Source of the DNA: Sphingomonadales bacterium | Lineage (GTDB): Bacteria; Pseudomonadota; Alphaproteobacteria; Sphingomonadales; Govanellaceae | DNA length: 64,000 nucleotides | Direction: 5' to 3' | Assembly: GCA_019455285.1 (NCBI GenBank) | Contig: JACFMS010000008.1 | Location: 64,139-128,138 of the forward strand | Shown: positions 33,317 to 41,540 of the stretch, in pieces | Position numbering within the stretch: position 1 is the stretch's first letter | How the letters are laid out: each line of letters opens with the position of its first letter | Notes under the pieces: generated by a model | Databases searched by the model: none | The model's input: only the letters and a program-made list of their open reading frames with translations | Told to the model about the DNA's origin: nothing | Made by a program: the position numbers and the translations under genes

Positions 33317-34645
33317 CTAGTAGCTGTAGGCGCGCTCGCCGTGTTCGGCGAGGTCCAGTCCCTCGCGCTCCTCGTCCGTCGCCACGCGCAGACCGATGGT
33401 CTTGTCGACGATGAAGTAGAGGATGGAGGAGCCGATGCCGGACCAGGCTAGCGCCACCGCCACCGCCATGATCTGCGTCCACACTTGGCCGGCCATGTCA
33501 TAGCCGTCGAGGCCGACCCCGCCCAGCGCCGGGCTGACGAAGACGCCGGTGCCGATCGAGCCGACGATGCCGCCGATGCCGTGCACGCCGAAGACGTCGA
33601 GCGAGTCGTCATATTTGAAGGCGTTCTTCACCGTTGTGCAGAAGAAGAAGCAGATCACCGCCGCCAGAGCGCCGAGCGCAATAGCGCCCATGGGGCCCAC
33701 CAGGCCCGCCGCCGGCGTGACGGCTACCAGGCCCGCCACCGCGCCGGTGACGCCGCCCAACAGCGACGCCTTGCCCTTGGCTCCCCATTCGACGATCACC
33801 CACGACAGCGCCGCCGCGGCGGTGGCGACGAAGGTGTTGATCATGGCGAGCGCTGCGCCGCCGTTGGCTTCCAGGTTCGAGCCGGCGTTGAAGCCGAACC
33901 AGCCGACCCACAGGAGAGAAGCGCCGATCATGGTCATGGTCAGCGAGTGCGGCGTCAGCGCTTCCTTGCCGAAGCCGATGCGCTTGCCCAGCATTAAGGC
34001 GCCCACCAGTCCGGCGATGCCGGCATTGATGTGCACCACCGTGCCGCCGGCAAAGTCGAGTGCGCCGAGGTTGAAGAGATAGCCGGTGCCGGCCCACACC
34101 ATGTGCGCCAGCGGGAAATAAACCGCCGTCACCCACAGCAGCACGAACAGCATGACCGCCGAGAATTTGATGCGCTCGGCGAACGAGCCGACGATCAGCG
34201 CCGGCGTAATGCAGGCGAAGGTCATCTGGAAACAGACGAAAACATACTCGGGAATGACCACGCCGTCGGTAAACGTCGCCGATACGGAATCCGGCGTCAC
34301 CCCGGCGAGAAACAGTTTCGACAGGTCGCCGATGACGGCGTTGCCATCGGCGAACGCCAGGCTGTAGCCATAGACCACCCAGACGATCATCACCAGGCAG
34401 GTGATGGAGAACACCTGCATCAGTACCGACAGCATGTTCTTGGCGCGCACCAGACCGCCGTAAAACAAGGCCAGGCCGGGAATGGTCATCAACAGCACCA
34501 GGATGGTTGCCACCATCATCCAGGCGGTGTCGCCCTTGTCGGGTATCGGCGTTGCAGCCGCTTCTTGCGCCCGTGCGGCGCTGGCCAGCAGGGTGAGGGT
34601 CGCGCCTGCGGCAACGATGCGGATACGTTCATAGAGTTTTTTCAT
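33317..34645 (-). CDS. amtB: Ammonium transporter AmtB
   Basis: A 442-residue inner-membrane ammonium channel with an N-terminal signal peptide (to about ARAQE) and eleven helices. Family segments include WMMVATILVLLMTIPGLALFYGGLVR, FAGGTVVHINAGIAGLVGAL with the first pore His, and DVFGVHGIGGIVGSIGTG with the second. It takes up ammonium and is gated by GlnK. It follows glnK by 14 nt; the start at 34645 has AAGGA 7 nt upstream, preferable to ATG 34663, which overlaps glnK. A strong terminator follows, so glnK-amtB is a two-gene operon. Confidence 0.96.
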   Translation of the reverse strand: MKKLYERIRIVAAGATLTLLASAARAQEAAATPIPDKGDTAWMMVATILVLLMTIPGLALFYGGLVRAKNMLSVLMQVFSITCLVMIVWVVYGYSLAFADGNAVIGDLSKLFLAGVTPDSVSATFTDGVVIPEYVFVCFQMTFACITPALIVGSFAERIKFSAVMLFVLLWVTAVYFPLAHMVWAGTGYLFNLGALDFAGGTVVHINAGIAGLVGALMLGKRIGFGKEALTPHSLTMTMIGASLLWVGWFGFNAGSNLEANGGAALAMINTFVATAAAALSWVIVEWGAKGKASLLGGVTGAVAGLVAVTPAAGLVGPMGAIALGALAAVICFFFCTTVKNAFKYDDSLDVFGVHGIGGIVGSIGTGVFVSPALGGVGLDGYDMAGQVWTQIMAVAVALAWSGIGSSILYFIVDKTIGLRVATDEEREGLDLAEHGERAYSY

Positions 34646-34659
34646 TGCAGTCGTCCTTC

Positions 34660-35067
<408 letters not shown>

Positions 35068-35130
35068 ATGGGGAAAACAAGGGAATATCAAGGAGTTAGA
35101 AAATAATAGCCAACTCACCTGGTTTAAATT

Positions 35131-35147
35131 TGCTTAAAAATAAAGCA
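35131..35147. promoter_or_regulatory. Candidate NtrC enhancer site
   Basis: TGC (35131-35133) and GCA (35145-35147) are separated by 11 bp inside TTGCTT-N7-AAGCAA, the geometry of NtrC sites (TGCACC-N5-GGTGCA). It lies about 100 bp upstream of the predicted glnK start, a normal enhancer distance. Confidence 0.45.
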
Positions 35148-35180
35148 AGAAAATTGTTGCGATTAAATAATAGGCAAAAT

Positions 35181-35207
35181 AAAAAAAGCCGCCAGTGACC
35201 CGGCGGC
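35181..35207 (-). terminator. Rho-independent terminator after the FTR1 fusion gene
   Basis: On the minus strand GCCGCC (35207-35202) pairs with GGCGGC (35193-35188) across 8 nt, followed by seven T residues (35187-35181). It lies 27 nt after the stop of the permease gene. Confidence 0.85.
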
Positions 35208-35233
35208 CTTTGCACAGCTGATCGATCAAATAG

Positions 35234-36802
35234 CTACAGCGGCATCTCCAATTCGATCAGCCACTTCAGGCGGCCGTTGGATGAGTCATCGGTCAGGCCG
35301 AAGAGATAGCCGAGTTCATATTTCAGGTGCGCCTTGGTGGTCAGCGGCAGCCGGCCGAGGAGGGTGGGGCCCATATGGTGCTCTTGGCGCGACCAGCCGT
35401 GAAAGTCACGGATTTCGCCGAAGCTGCCGAACGCCTCGAGGGCGAATTCGATCTCCGGTTTCCAGCGATAGACGGTGTGATAGGCATAGCCCAGTTCAGT
35501 GCCGTCATCGGAATTATCGCCGATTTCCTTTTCCAGGATGATGTTGACGGTATGGACGAAGCGCCCGGTTTCCTTCTCCAGAAGCAGCTTGCCTTCGATC
35601 TTGTCCGAGCCCGCCTTGCGGGTGGCGGCCTTGTATTCCAGATAAAAGCCGGCATCCATCCAGCGTTCGCCCTGCTCGAAGAACTGAAAGATGTTCTCCC
35701 AGGCGACGGCCCGGTCGCGCAGCGGCTGGCCGGCCTTGTCCTCCAGCTCGATAAAGACACTGGAAAACCAGCGGTCGGTGAAGCCGTAACCCACTTCATA
35801 GATCTGGCGTTGCGGCGTGCCGGGGGCGTTGTCGTCAACGTCAAGATAGCCGCGCGCCTCAAGCTCGAATTCGCCGGCATCGATGGTGGGGGAGTAAACC
35901 TTGGTGCCGGCATTGCCTTGCCCGGGGTAAAGGGCGATCAACGCGCCAAGCCCGAGGATCACGCCAAGCGCCACGGAGGCCGCCGCGCCATTCTTTTTCT
36001 CACCCTTTTCGGCAAAGATGATCATCAGGAGTCCGATGGTGATCAGCGTCGCCACGTAGGCGAGAACCTGGATGCCCGAGGGTTGGGCGCTATAGCCGAC
36101 CAGGGTATGCAGGGTCTGTCCCAAGAGTCCTTCCTCGGACAAGAACGCCGAAGTATTCCAGATCGCCGTGCCGAGTGCCGGCGCTACATCCGCCTGGACC
36201 AGATACTTGGCCCCTTGCGCCGCCATGCCGGCAGCCAGCAAGAGGATCATCCACGAGGTGACGGTAAACAGGTGTCGCATGGGAATGCGCAGCAGGCCGA
36301 GGTATAAAGCCGCGCCGACCACCGCGCCCAAGGTGAAGCCGACGCTGCTGCCGGCAAGCATGGTGCTCCACGCGCCGCTGCCGGCGACCATGCCATAAAG
36401 AAAGAGCACGATCTCGGCCCCTTCGCGTAAGACGGCAAGACCGACGACGATGGCCAGGCTGTAGAGTGGCCGCTCGCCCACTGTCACCGCGCCGCCGGCG
36501 GTTTTCATTTCCTGCGCCAAGGAGCGGGCATGGCGGCTCATCCAGATATTGTGCCAGGACAGCATGATGACGGCGGCGAACAGCACGCCGGCGTTAAAGA
36601 GCTCCTGACCGATGCCCTCCATGGCTTCGGCGAGCTGATCGGCGAACAGGGCGGTGACGATGGCGCCGGCAACGCCGGCGGCAACGCCTCCCGACACCCA
36701 CCAGCTGCGCCCCGAGACGCCGCGGGTGGCCGCCAGCACGATGCCGATGATGAGGGCTGCTTCCAACACCTCGCGAAAAACAACGACGGCCGAGGCCAGC
36801 AT
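35234..36802 (-). CDS. FTR1-type iron permease fused to a C-terminal barrel-like domain
   Basis: A 522-residue protein. Residues 1-265 are an FTR1/EfeU ferric or ferrous permease with both REXXE motifs (REVLE at 10-14, REGAE at 126-130) and about seven helices. An extra helix (about 274-292) leads to a hydrophilic domain (300-522) of alternating aromatic strands, such as RQIYEVGYGFTDRWFSSVFI, that ends ELGYLFGLTDD and LKWLIELEMPL. That part resembles outer-membrane barrel proteins, an unusual partner for an inner-membrane permease. The frame is continuous with no sign of a frameshift. The gene for a periplasmic cupredoxin lies 26 nt upstream on the same strand. Confidence 0.85.
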   Translation of the reverse strand: MLASAVVVFREVLEAALIIGIVLAATRGVSGRSWWVSGGVAAGVAGAIVTALFADQLAEAMEGIGQELFNAGVLFAAVIMLSWHNIWMSRHARSLAQEMKTAGGAVTVGERPLYSLAIVVGLAVLREGAEIVLFLYGMVAGSGAWSTMLAGSSVGFTLGAVVGAALYLGLLRIPMRHLFTVTSWMILLLAAGMAAQGAKYLVQADVAPALGTAIWNTSAFLSEEGLLGQTLHTLVGYSAQPSGIQVLAYVATLITIGLLMIIFAEKGEKKNGAAASVALGVILGLGALIALYPGQGNAGTKVYSPTIDAGEFELEARGYLDVDDNAPGTPQRQIYEVGYGFTDRWFSSVFIELEDKAGQPLRDRAVAWENIFQFFEQGERWMDAGFYLEYKAATRKAGSDKIEGKLLLEKETGRFVHTVNIILEKEIGDNSDDGTELGYAYHTVYRWKPEIEFALEAFGSFGEIRDFHGWSRQEHHMGPTLLGRLPLTTKAHLKYELGYLFGLTDDSSNGRLKWLIELEMPL

Positions 36803-36828
36803 GATGATTCCCCTTAATTCATGTCGCC

Positions 36829-37170
36829 TTATTTGGCGATCAGGCGTCCTTGCGCCGTATCCGGATTGAACTCGCCAAAGAATTTATAGGTGCCGACCTT
36901 CAAGGGGCCGACAAACACCACCGTCTGCTTGCCGCCGGGAATGATCTTTTCACGGTTAAAGTCGTGGCTCTCGAACTCTTCCGGCGTCGCATCCTCGTTC
37001 TTGACGATGAGCTTGACCTTGGTATTGGCCGGAATTTGGACTTCCTCGGGATGAAAGCGATGGTCCTTGATGCGGATGGTAAAGATGGGCATTTCCCCGG
37101 CCGGGGCGGGCGTTGAAATAGCCAGGGTAGATGAAAAAATAGCTAGTAGAATCAACCTATTTCGTATCAC
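36829..37170 (-). CDS. Periplasmic cupredoxin (EfeO N-domain-like)
   Basis: A 113-residue protein with a signal peptide (VIRNRLILLAIFSSTLAIST, cleaved near PAPAG) and one cupredoxin domain of the type found at the N-terminus of EfeO (FTIRIKDHRFHPEEVQIPAN, then EEFESHDFNREKIIPGGK and YKFFGEFNPDTAQG). The classical type I copper set His-Cys-His-Met is not complete; acidic residues suggest iron or copper handling. A GTG start at 37170 is chosen because GGGAG sits at proper spacing and it gives a clean signal peptide. It probably hands metal to the FTR1 permease next to it. Confidence 0.8.
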   Translation of the reverse strand: MIRNRLILLAIFSSTLAISTPAPAGEMPIFTIRIKDHRFHPEEVQIPANTKVKLIVKNEDATPEEFESHDFNREKIIPGGKQTVVFVGPLKVGTYKFFGEFNPDTAQGRLIAK

Positions 37171-37222
37171 TGGCAGCTCTCCCAGATCGTACACATCCTG
37201 CTTGGCCGTGGGGCCATCAGCA

Positions 37223-37248
37223 TTGTTATTAATAATTACTCGCAACAA
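37223..37248. promoter_or_regulatory. 26-bp dyad upstream of the cupredoxin-permease operon
   Basis: TTGTT (37223-37227) and AACAA (37244-37248) frame an AT-rich partly symmetric core (18 of 26 positions symmetric), 53 bp upstream of the GTG start. It is placed like an operator for an iron-responsive repressor, but it matches no consensus I can name with confidence. Confidence 0.3.
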
Positions 37249-37414
37249 CTACGTCAACAAAAACCTTCGCCCTGTCGATTCAATCGGGCGAACAGCCATA
37301 CAATATTGCAAGTAAGTCGCAAGATTCTCTGATTTAGATCAAATCCCACGGCCGGCATGTGGTAAACTATTTGCTGTCTATTCACCACGAAATTTTCAGA
37401 CATGAGGACGAGCT

Positions 37415-37864
37415 ATGCGCAAAACGATCACCTGGGTGCTGGTCGCCGATGGTAAACGGGCGCGGGTATATAAGAACGAGGGGCCGGGCAAGGGGTTGAC
37501 GCCGGCTTTGGACCGCGAGTACATCGCCGTTCTGGAGCCGACCCGCGACATCGTGTCTGACCGACAGGGCCGGTCCTTCGACAGCCACGGCGTAGGTCGG
37601 CACGCCATCGAGCCACACACCGATCCGCAACGCTATGAGAAGTTGCGATTCGCCCGTCAAGTGGCGGAGGAATTGGATGGCTATAAGCAGAAGGGCGCCT
37701 TTGACCGGCTGGTGATCGCCGCCGCGCCTAAGACGCTGGGTGATCTGCGCGGCGAGCTGTCGCCGGCGGTACAGACCGCGGTGCTTGGCGCGGTGGCGAA
37801 AGACCTGACCAAAGTCCCGATGGCGGAGCTTGCCGACCACTTGCACGATGTGCTGCCGGTCTAA
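37415..37864 (+). CDS. Host attachment family protein
   Basis: A 149-residue soluble protein starting MRKTITWVLVADGKRARVY, the signature opening of the family first named for attachment to plant host cells in Agrobacterium. Later landmarks are RSFDSHGVGRHAIEPHTDP and FDRLVIAAAPKTLGDLRGEL. The fold resembles the archaeal release-factor/Pelota-like domain, and the biochemical role is not established. GAGGA lies 6 nt before the start. The gene stands alone; palindromic repeats separate it from the convergent amidotransferase. The name should not be read as proof of a host-associated life. Confidence 0.85.
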   Translation: MRKTITWVLVADGKRARVYKNEGPGKGLTPALDREYIAVLEPTRDIVSDRQGRSFDSHGVGRHAIEPHTDPQRYEKLRFARQVAEELDGYKQKGAFDRLVIAAAPKTLGDLRGELSPAVQTAVLGAVAKDLTKVPMAELADHLHDVLPV

Positions 37865-37886
37865 GACTGGTGACTGCAATTACCCT

Positions 37887-38035
37887 CTCCTTCGAGGCGC
37901 CTCTGCGAAAGCGGCATTCTCAAAATCAAAGCCGTCATTCCCGACAAGGCGCGATAAGCGGCGCGATCGGGAATCCATGGAAATACAATGAGTTATGGCG
38001 GAATTGGATTCCCGCTTTCGCGGGAACGACGATTG
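37887..38035. repeat. Composite dispersed repeat (CTCCTTCGAG plus CGTCATTCCCG)
   Basis: A block CTCCTTCGAGGCGCCTCTGC (37887-37906) followed by GAAA precedes CGTCATTCCCG (37933) and two TTCCCG/CGGGAA hairpins ending in GGATTCCCGCTTTCGCGGGA. The same two-part order recurs at 63895-63965. It lies between convergent genes. Confidence 0.7.
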
Positions 38036-38071
38036 CCAGTTGAGCGTGATCATGCTTAAACGCATGGCGCG

Positions 38072-38764
38072 CTAGTGAATATTCAGCCACTCATCCAGCA
38101 CCTTCGCCGTCAACGATTGCAGGGGCGGGCCAAAGGTTGCGGTATCGCGGCGCAGCGCAGCGACGTCGATGCCGGCGGCGGTCAATTCCATGGTGTGGCC
38201 GATCAGCCAGCGTTCGATTTTCGCCGGCTCGGCTTCGATATGAAATTGCAAGGCCAGCGCATGGCGGCCGTAGGCGAAGGCTTGGTTTGGCGTGATCTCG
38301 GTGGAGGCCAATAACTCGGCCTCCGCCGGCAGATCAAACGTATCGCCGTGCCAATGCAGCACCGGCAGAGAAGGGTTGCCGAGCGCACCAAGCGATGAGC
38401 GCGCGCCGGCCGCGCTTAAACGCAGCGGCGACCAACCGATTTCCTTTTGCGCTCCGGGATAAACCCGCGCGCCCAATGCCCGCGCCATCAACTGCGCGCC
38501 GAGGCAAATGCCCAGCGTCGGCAAGCCGGCGGCGAGCCGCGCCTCGATCACGCGCATTTCATCGCGCAGGAAAGGATAGCGATCCTCCTCATAAGCGCCG
38601 ATGGGGCCGCCCAGAATCACCGCCAGGTCGCAGGTCTCGATATCGCGCACATCATCAACGCCGGCATCAAGATAGCGCACGTCATATCTGCGGGCGGCCA
38701 GCGCCGGCATTAAAGTTCCCAAATCCTCGAAGGCGATATGGCGCAGGGCGATGGCGGTGGACAT
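38072..38764 (-). CDS. Class I glutamine amidotransferase (GMP synthase-like)
   Basis: A 230-residue stand-alone class I amidotransferase domain. Nucleophile Cys87 lies in GICLGAQ and the catalytic His175 and Glu177 in QFHIEAEP; LILGGP-type loop (AVILGGPIGAYEED) is also present. Such domains remove ammonia from glutamine or hydrolyse gamma-glutamyl bonds, as PuuD and GuaA relatives do. It begins 6 nt after an ATP-grasp ligase and completes a three-gene operon, so it could supply ammonia to the ligase or cleave what the ligase makes. No signal peptide. Confidence 0.85.
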   Translation of the reverse strand: MSTAIALRHIAFEDLGTLMPALAARRYDVRYLDAGVDDVRDIETCDLAVILGGPIGAYEEDRYPFLRDEMRVIEARLAAGLPTLGICLGAQLMARALGARVYPGAQKEIGWSPLRLSAAGARSSLGALGNPSLPVLHWHGDTFDLPAEAELLASTEITPNQAFAYGRHALALQFHIEAEPAKIERWLIGHTMELTAAGIDVAALRRDTATFGPPLQSLTAKVLDEWLNIH

Positions 38765-38770
38765 GACGCT

Positions 38771-40231
38771 TCAAGCCTCCAGCCGTTGCACGAACCACTG
38801 CACCAGGCGCTCCCACAGCGCATCTTTCAGCGCCGCATCCTCGACGCCGTGATCGAGATTGGGATTATCGTTGACCTCGATGACGTAAGCCTTGCCGTCC
38901 TGCTCCTTGATGTCGACGCCGTAAAGACCGTTGCCGATAAGCTTGGCGGCCTTCAGCCCGGTTTCCACCACATGGGTCGGCGCGTCTTCCACGGCGAAGG
39001 TCTTGGTGCTGCCTTCGACGGCGCTGCCGTCGGGCTTGTGCTGGATGATCTGCCAATGCTTCTTGGCCATGAAGTATTGACAGACAAAGAGCGGCTCGCC
39101 GCCCAGCACGCCCACCCGCCAGTCGAGCTTGGTGGGCATGAATTCCTGCGCCAGTATGAGATCGGTATCTTCAAACAACTTGTCGGCAAGCTCCTTAAGC
39201 GAGTCCATGGACTCCGCCTTATGGACCCCGCGGCTGAACGATCCGTCGGGGATTTTCACCACCATCGGGAAGCCCAACATATCGGCGGCAAGCTCCAGAT
39301 CCTTATGCTGGGCGATCATCACCGTTTTCGGCGTCGCCACGTTGTTGGCGCGCAGCAGTTCGTTTAAATAAATCTTGTTGGTGCAGCGGATCATCGATAC
39401 CGGATCGTCAATCACCGGCATGCCTTCCTGCACCGCGCGGCGGGCGAACTGATAGGTGTGATTGTCGATGGAGGTGGTCTCGCGGATGAACAAGGCGTCA
39501 AATTCCGCCAGCCGATTCAAATCGCGCTTGGTGATCGGTTCCACTTCCACCTTCAGGCGCTCGGCGACGCGAGCGAAGCGCTTCAGGCTTTCAAAATCCG
39601 ACGGCGGCAGCGTCTCGTTGGGATCGTAAAGCACCGCCAGCGACCAGTCGGGCGGCGTCTTGATCTTGGGCGAGCGCCATTCGCGCTTGGTGTGTTCGTG
39701 CAGCGCGTGGCGGAAGAAAATGATTTCATTGTCTTCCAGCTTGTCCACGGTGCGGGCGCGGATGCGCTTGATGGAAAACCACGGACCGGGTTCGATGGAG
39801 ACTTCCAGGATCGGGCAGCGGAACCAGTCGAAGAGATGACGGGCGAAGCGCTCATAGGCCGGGTCCGGCGCGACATTGAAGCAGACCAGCAGTTCATAAG
39901 GCTCGCTCGGCCGCTCGGTCAGCTTGGCGACGCTCTTATTGAGCGCATCCTCCAGTTCGGGAATGGCGTGGGCATAGAGAAGCTTGCCGCCCAGCTCCAG
40001 CATGGTTTCCGCCGCTGGCATGGTGCGGTGGCCGCGCGCTTCGGCCAGGAGCGCGCAGTAATAGCCCTCGCTCTGATAGTTATAGCTGCGCGCCAGGTTG
40101 ATGAGTTTCGGCCGCCCGCCCTCGAACAATTGCGGCCGCTGCAAATAGTCGCGGGTGGTGATTACCTTATGCGGCGTTTCCGCATTGGGCATGTCTTTCG
40201 GGTTTTCGACGAGGATGACCCATCCGGTCAT
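38771..40231 (-). CDS. RimK-like ATP-grasp ligase with RLAN-type N-terminal domain
   Basis: A 486-residue protein. The C-terminal half is an ATP-grasp ligase of the RimK/glutathione-synthetase branch: NKIYLNELLRANNVATPKT, the DGSFSRGVHKA loop, ILAQEFMPTKLDWRVGVLGG and the metal-binding YVIEVNDNPN. The N-terminal half (WVILVENPKD through the FNVAPDPAYERFARHLFDWF region) fits the RLAN domain found only with this group. It should join a carboxylate to an amine. Start 40231 overlaps the upstream stop as ATGA, giving translational coupling; the frame extends further upstream without a ribosome site. Substrate unknown, probably a peptide or amino acid. Confidence 0.85.
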   Translation of the reverse strand: MTGWVILVENPKDMPNAETPHKVITTRDYLQRPQLFEGGRPKLINLARSYNYQSEGYYCALLAEARGHRTMPAAETMLELGGKLLYAHAIPELEDALNKSVAKLTERPSEPYELLVCFNVAPDPAYERFARHLFDWFRCPILEVSIEPGPWFSIKRIRARTVDKLEDNEIIFFRHALHEHTKREWRSPKIKTPPDWSLAVLYDPNETLPPSDFESLKRFARVAERLKVEVEPITKRDLNRLAEFDALFIRETTSIDNHTYQFARRAVQEGMPVIDDPVSMIRCTNKIYLNELLRANNVATPKTVMIAQHKDLELAADMLGFPMVVKIPDGSFSRGVHKAESMDSLKELADKLFEDTDLILAQEFMPTKLDWRVGVLGGEPLFVCQYFMAKKHWQIIQHKPDGSAVEGSTKTFAVEDAPTHVVETGLKAAKLIGNGLYGVDIKEQDGKAYVIEVNDNPNLDHGVEDAALKDALWERLVQWFVQRLEA

Positions 40232-41343
40232 TGCTTGATGTCTCCGTGAACGATGATGGCTGCCGAGCGACGCGCCCGCCCGACGCGCGCCATGCCAACA
40301 AATTCCCCCCACGGGATCGGCAGTCCCGCTGTCGCCACCGGGCTTTCGAGCATGGTTTCCTCGAGCCAGGGGTCATGTATATAAAAGTGTTGCGCATCAG
40401 CGCCGTGGATCAGCACCCAATGCGGATCGCTATGATGAAAGATGCGGCGGCCGCTGACCAGCATGATGACCACCGCCTGTTCCCCAAGGGCGCGCTCCAC
40501 GGCGTCGCGAGTCAACGTGCGGCGTTCCATGGCAATGCCCTTGGCGGTTGCCTCGGCCTTGAAGTCCTCCTGCACGAAGCGCATGATTTCGCGCCGCTGC
40601 GCGCTTTCCACCTGTTCCAGGAAGAACGGCTTGCTGTTGGACGACCAGATGGTGGGCCGCAGGCCGCGCCGGGCCAGCGCCACCGCCATGCCGTAAGGTT
40701 CGCAGCCGCCCAGGCCCGAGGTCATGAAAATCGTTGTCGACTCACGCCATAGCCGGAATTCCAGCCGGCGATCGGGTTTTAAGGCGCGGTCGAACCAGGC
40801 AAGAGCCATGATCATGCACGCCGGGCCGCAGGTAAAGTCCGTGGTCTGGTGGTAGTAGGGCGGCGCCTCCTTGGCCCGCACCTCGACCCCCGACAGCCGT
40901 TTCTCGAACCGGAGCGCGTCGGCGTGGTCGACGTAATAGTCGAGATAGCGGCCGAACTGCCGGTAGCCCCGCTGCTTGTAAAGCGCGATCGCCCGCTCGT
41001 TATCGGGCCGCACCTCCAGACGCAGGAAGACGCAGGCATGGGCAAAGGCGATCCGCTCGGCGGCGTCCATGAGGCCGGCGCCGATGCCATGCCCCTGCAT
41101 TTTCGGCTCGACGGCCACCGAATAAAGCCGGGCCAGCGCGGTGCCCAACCGGAACAGAAGGAGGGCGTAGCCCACCACCTGGCCTTCCAACTCGGCCACC
41201 ATCAAGGCCGCGGTCGGGCGGTCAATCAGGCGGCGGAAGCTGCGGCGGGCCATACGGTCGGTGTCGAACACCCGTTCTTCCAACGACACCAGGGCGTCGA
41301 CGTCGTCGGGAGCGGCAAGGCGGATGACAGGGCCATCGTCCAT
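40228..41343 (-). CDS. GNAT acetyltransferase fused to a C39-like cysteine peptidase
   Basis: A 371-residue two-domain protein. Residues 1-150 are a GNAT acetyltransferase with the CoA motif QGHGIGAG (83-90). Residues about 160-365 are a papain-like C39 peptidase with Cys172 in TTDFTCGPACM, His308 in PHWVLIHG and Asp324 in IHDPW. It is the first gene of the operon and overlaps the ATP-grasp gene by 4 nt. Linkage of this fusion with RimK-like ATP-grasp genes has been noted in comparative work on amidoligases; the pathway is undefined. No secretion signal, so the peptidase acts in the cytoplasm. The start has no clear Shine-Dalgarno. Confidence 0.83.
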   Translation of the reverse strand: MDDGPVIRLAAPDDVDALVSLEERVFDTDRMARRSFRRLIDRPTAALMVAELEGQVVGYALLLFRLGTALARLYSVAVEPKMQGHGIGAGLMDAAERIAFAHACVFLRLEVRPDNERAIALYKQRGYRQFGRYLDYYVDHADALRFEKRLSGVEVRAKEAPPYYHQTTDFTCGPACMIMALAWFDRALKPDRRLEFRLWRESTTIFMTSGLGGCEPYGMAVALARRGLRPTIWSSNSKPFFLEQVESAQRREIMRFVQEDFKAEATAKGIAMERRTLTRDAVERALGEQAVVIMLVSGRRIFHHSDPHWVLIHGADAQHFYIHDPWLEETMLESPVATAGLPIPWGEFVGMARVGRARRSAAIIVHGDIKQ

Positions 41344-41540
41344 GGGGTTATGCTATGAAATGGCCACGCGCTACGAAAGGATGAGCTACCGGTTGTTGTT
41401 CAGGGCGATGCGGGCCCGAGTCTAGCCGCATTTTTTCTGTTTGCCAGAGGGAAGTTACAAAGTGGTCAATATCTTGACCGCTCTTGCCTTCGCCGCCGTC
41501 GAAGGGTACCACCAAAAGAGTGCTTTCCAGGAGCAGGCGC

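Noticed and set aside
35158..35176. Second NtrC site (TGC...GCA) upstream of glnK
   Set aside because: The spacing is 13 bp, not the required 11.
35327..36307. Plus-strand open frame of about 326 codons
   Set aside because: Antisense to the FTR1 fusion gene, which has clear motifs; this frame has none.
37415..37864. Evidence of a plant-associated lifestyle from the host attachment protein
   Set aside because: The family is widespread in free-living alphaproteobacteria and its name reflects one early phenotype.
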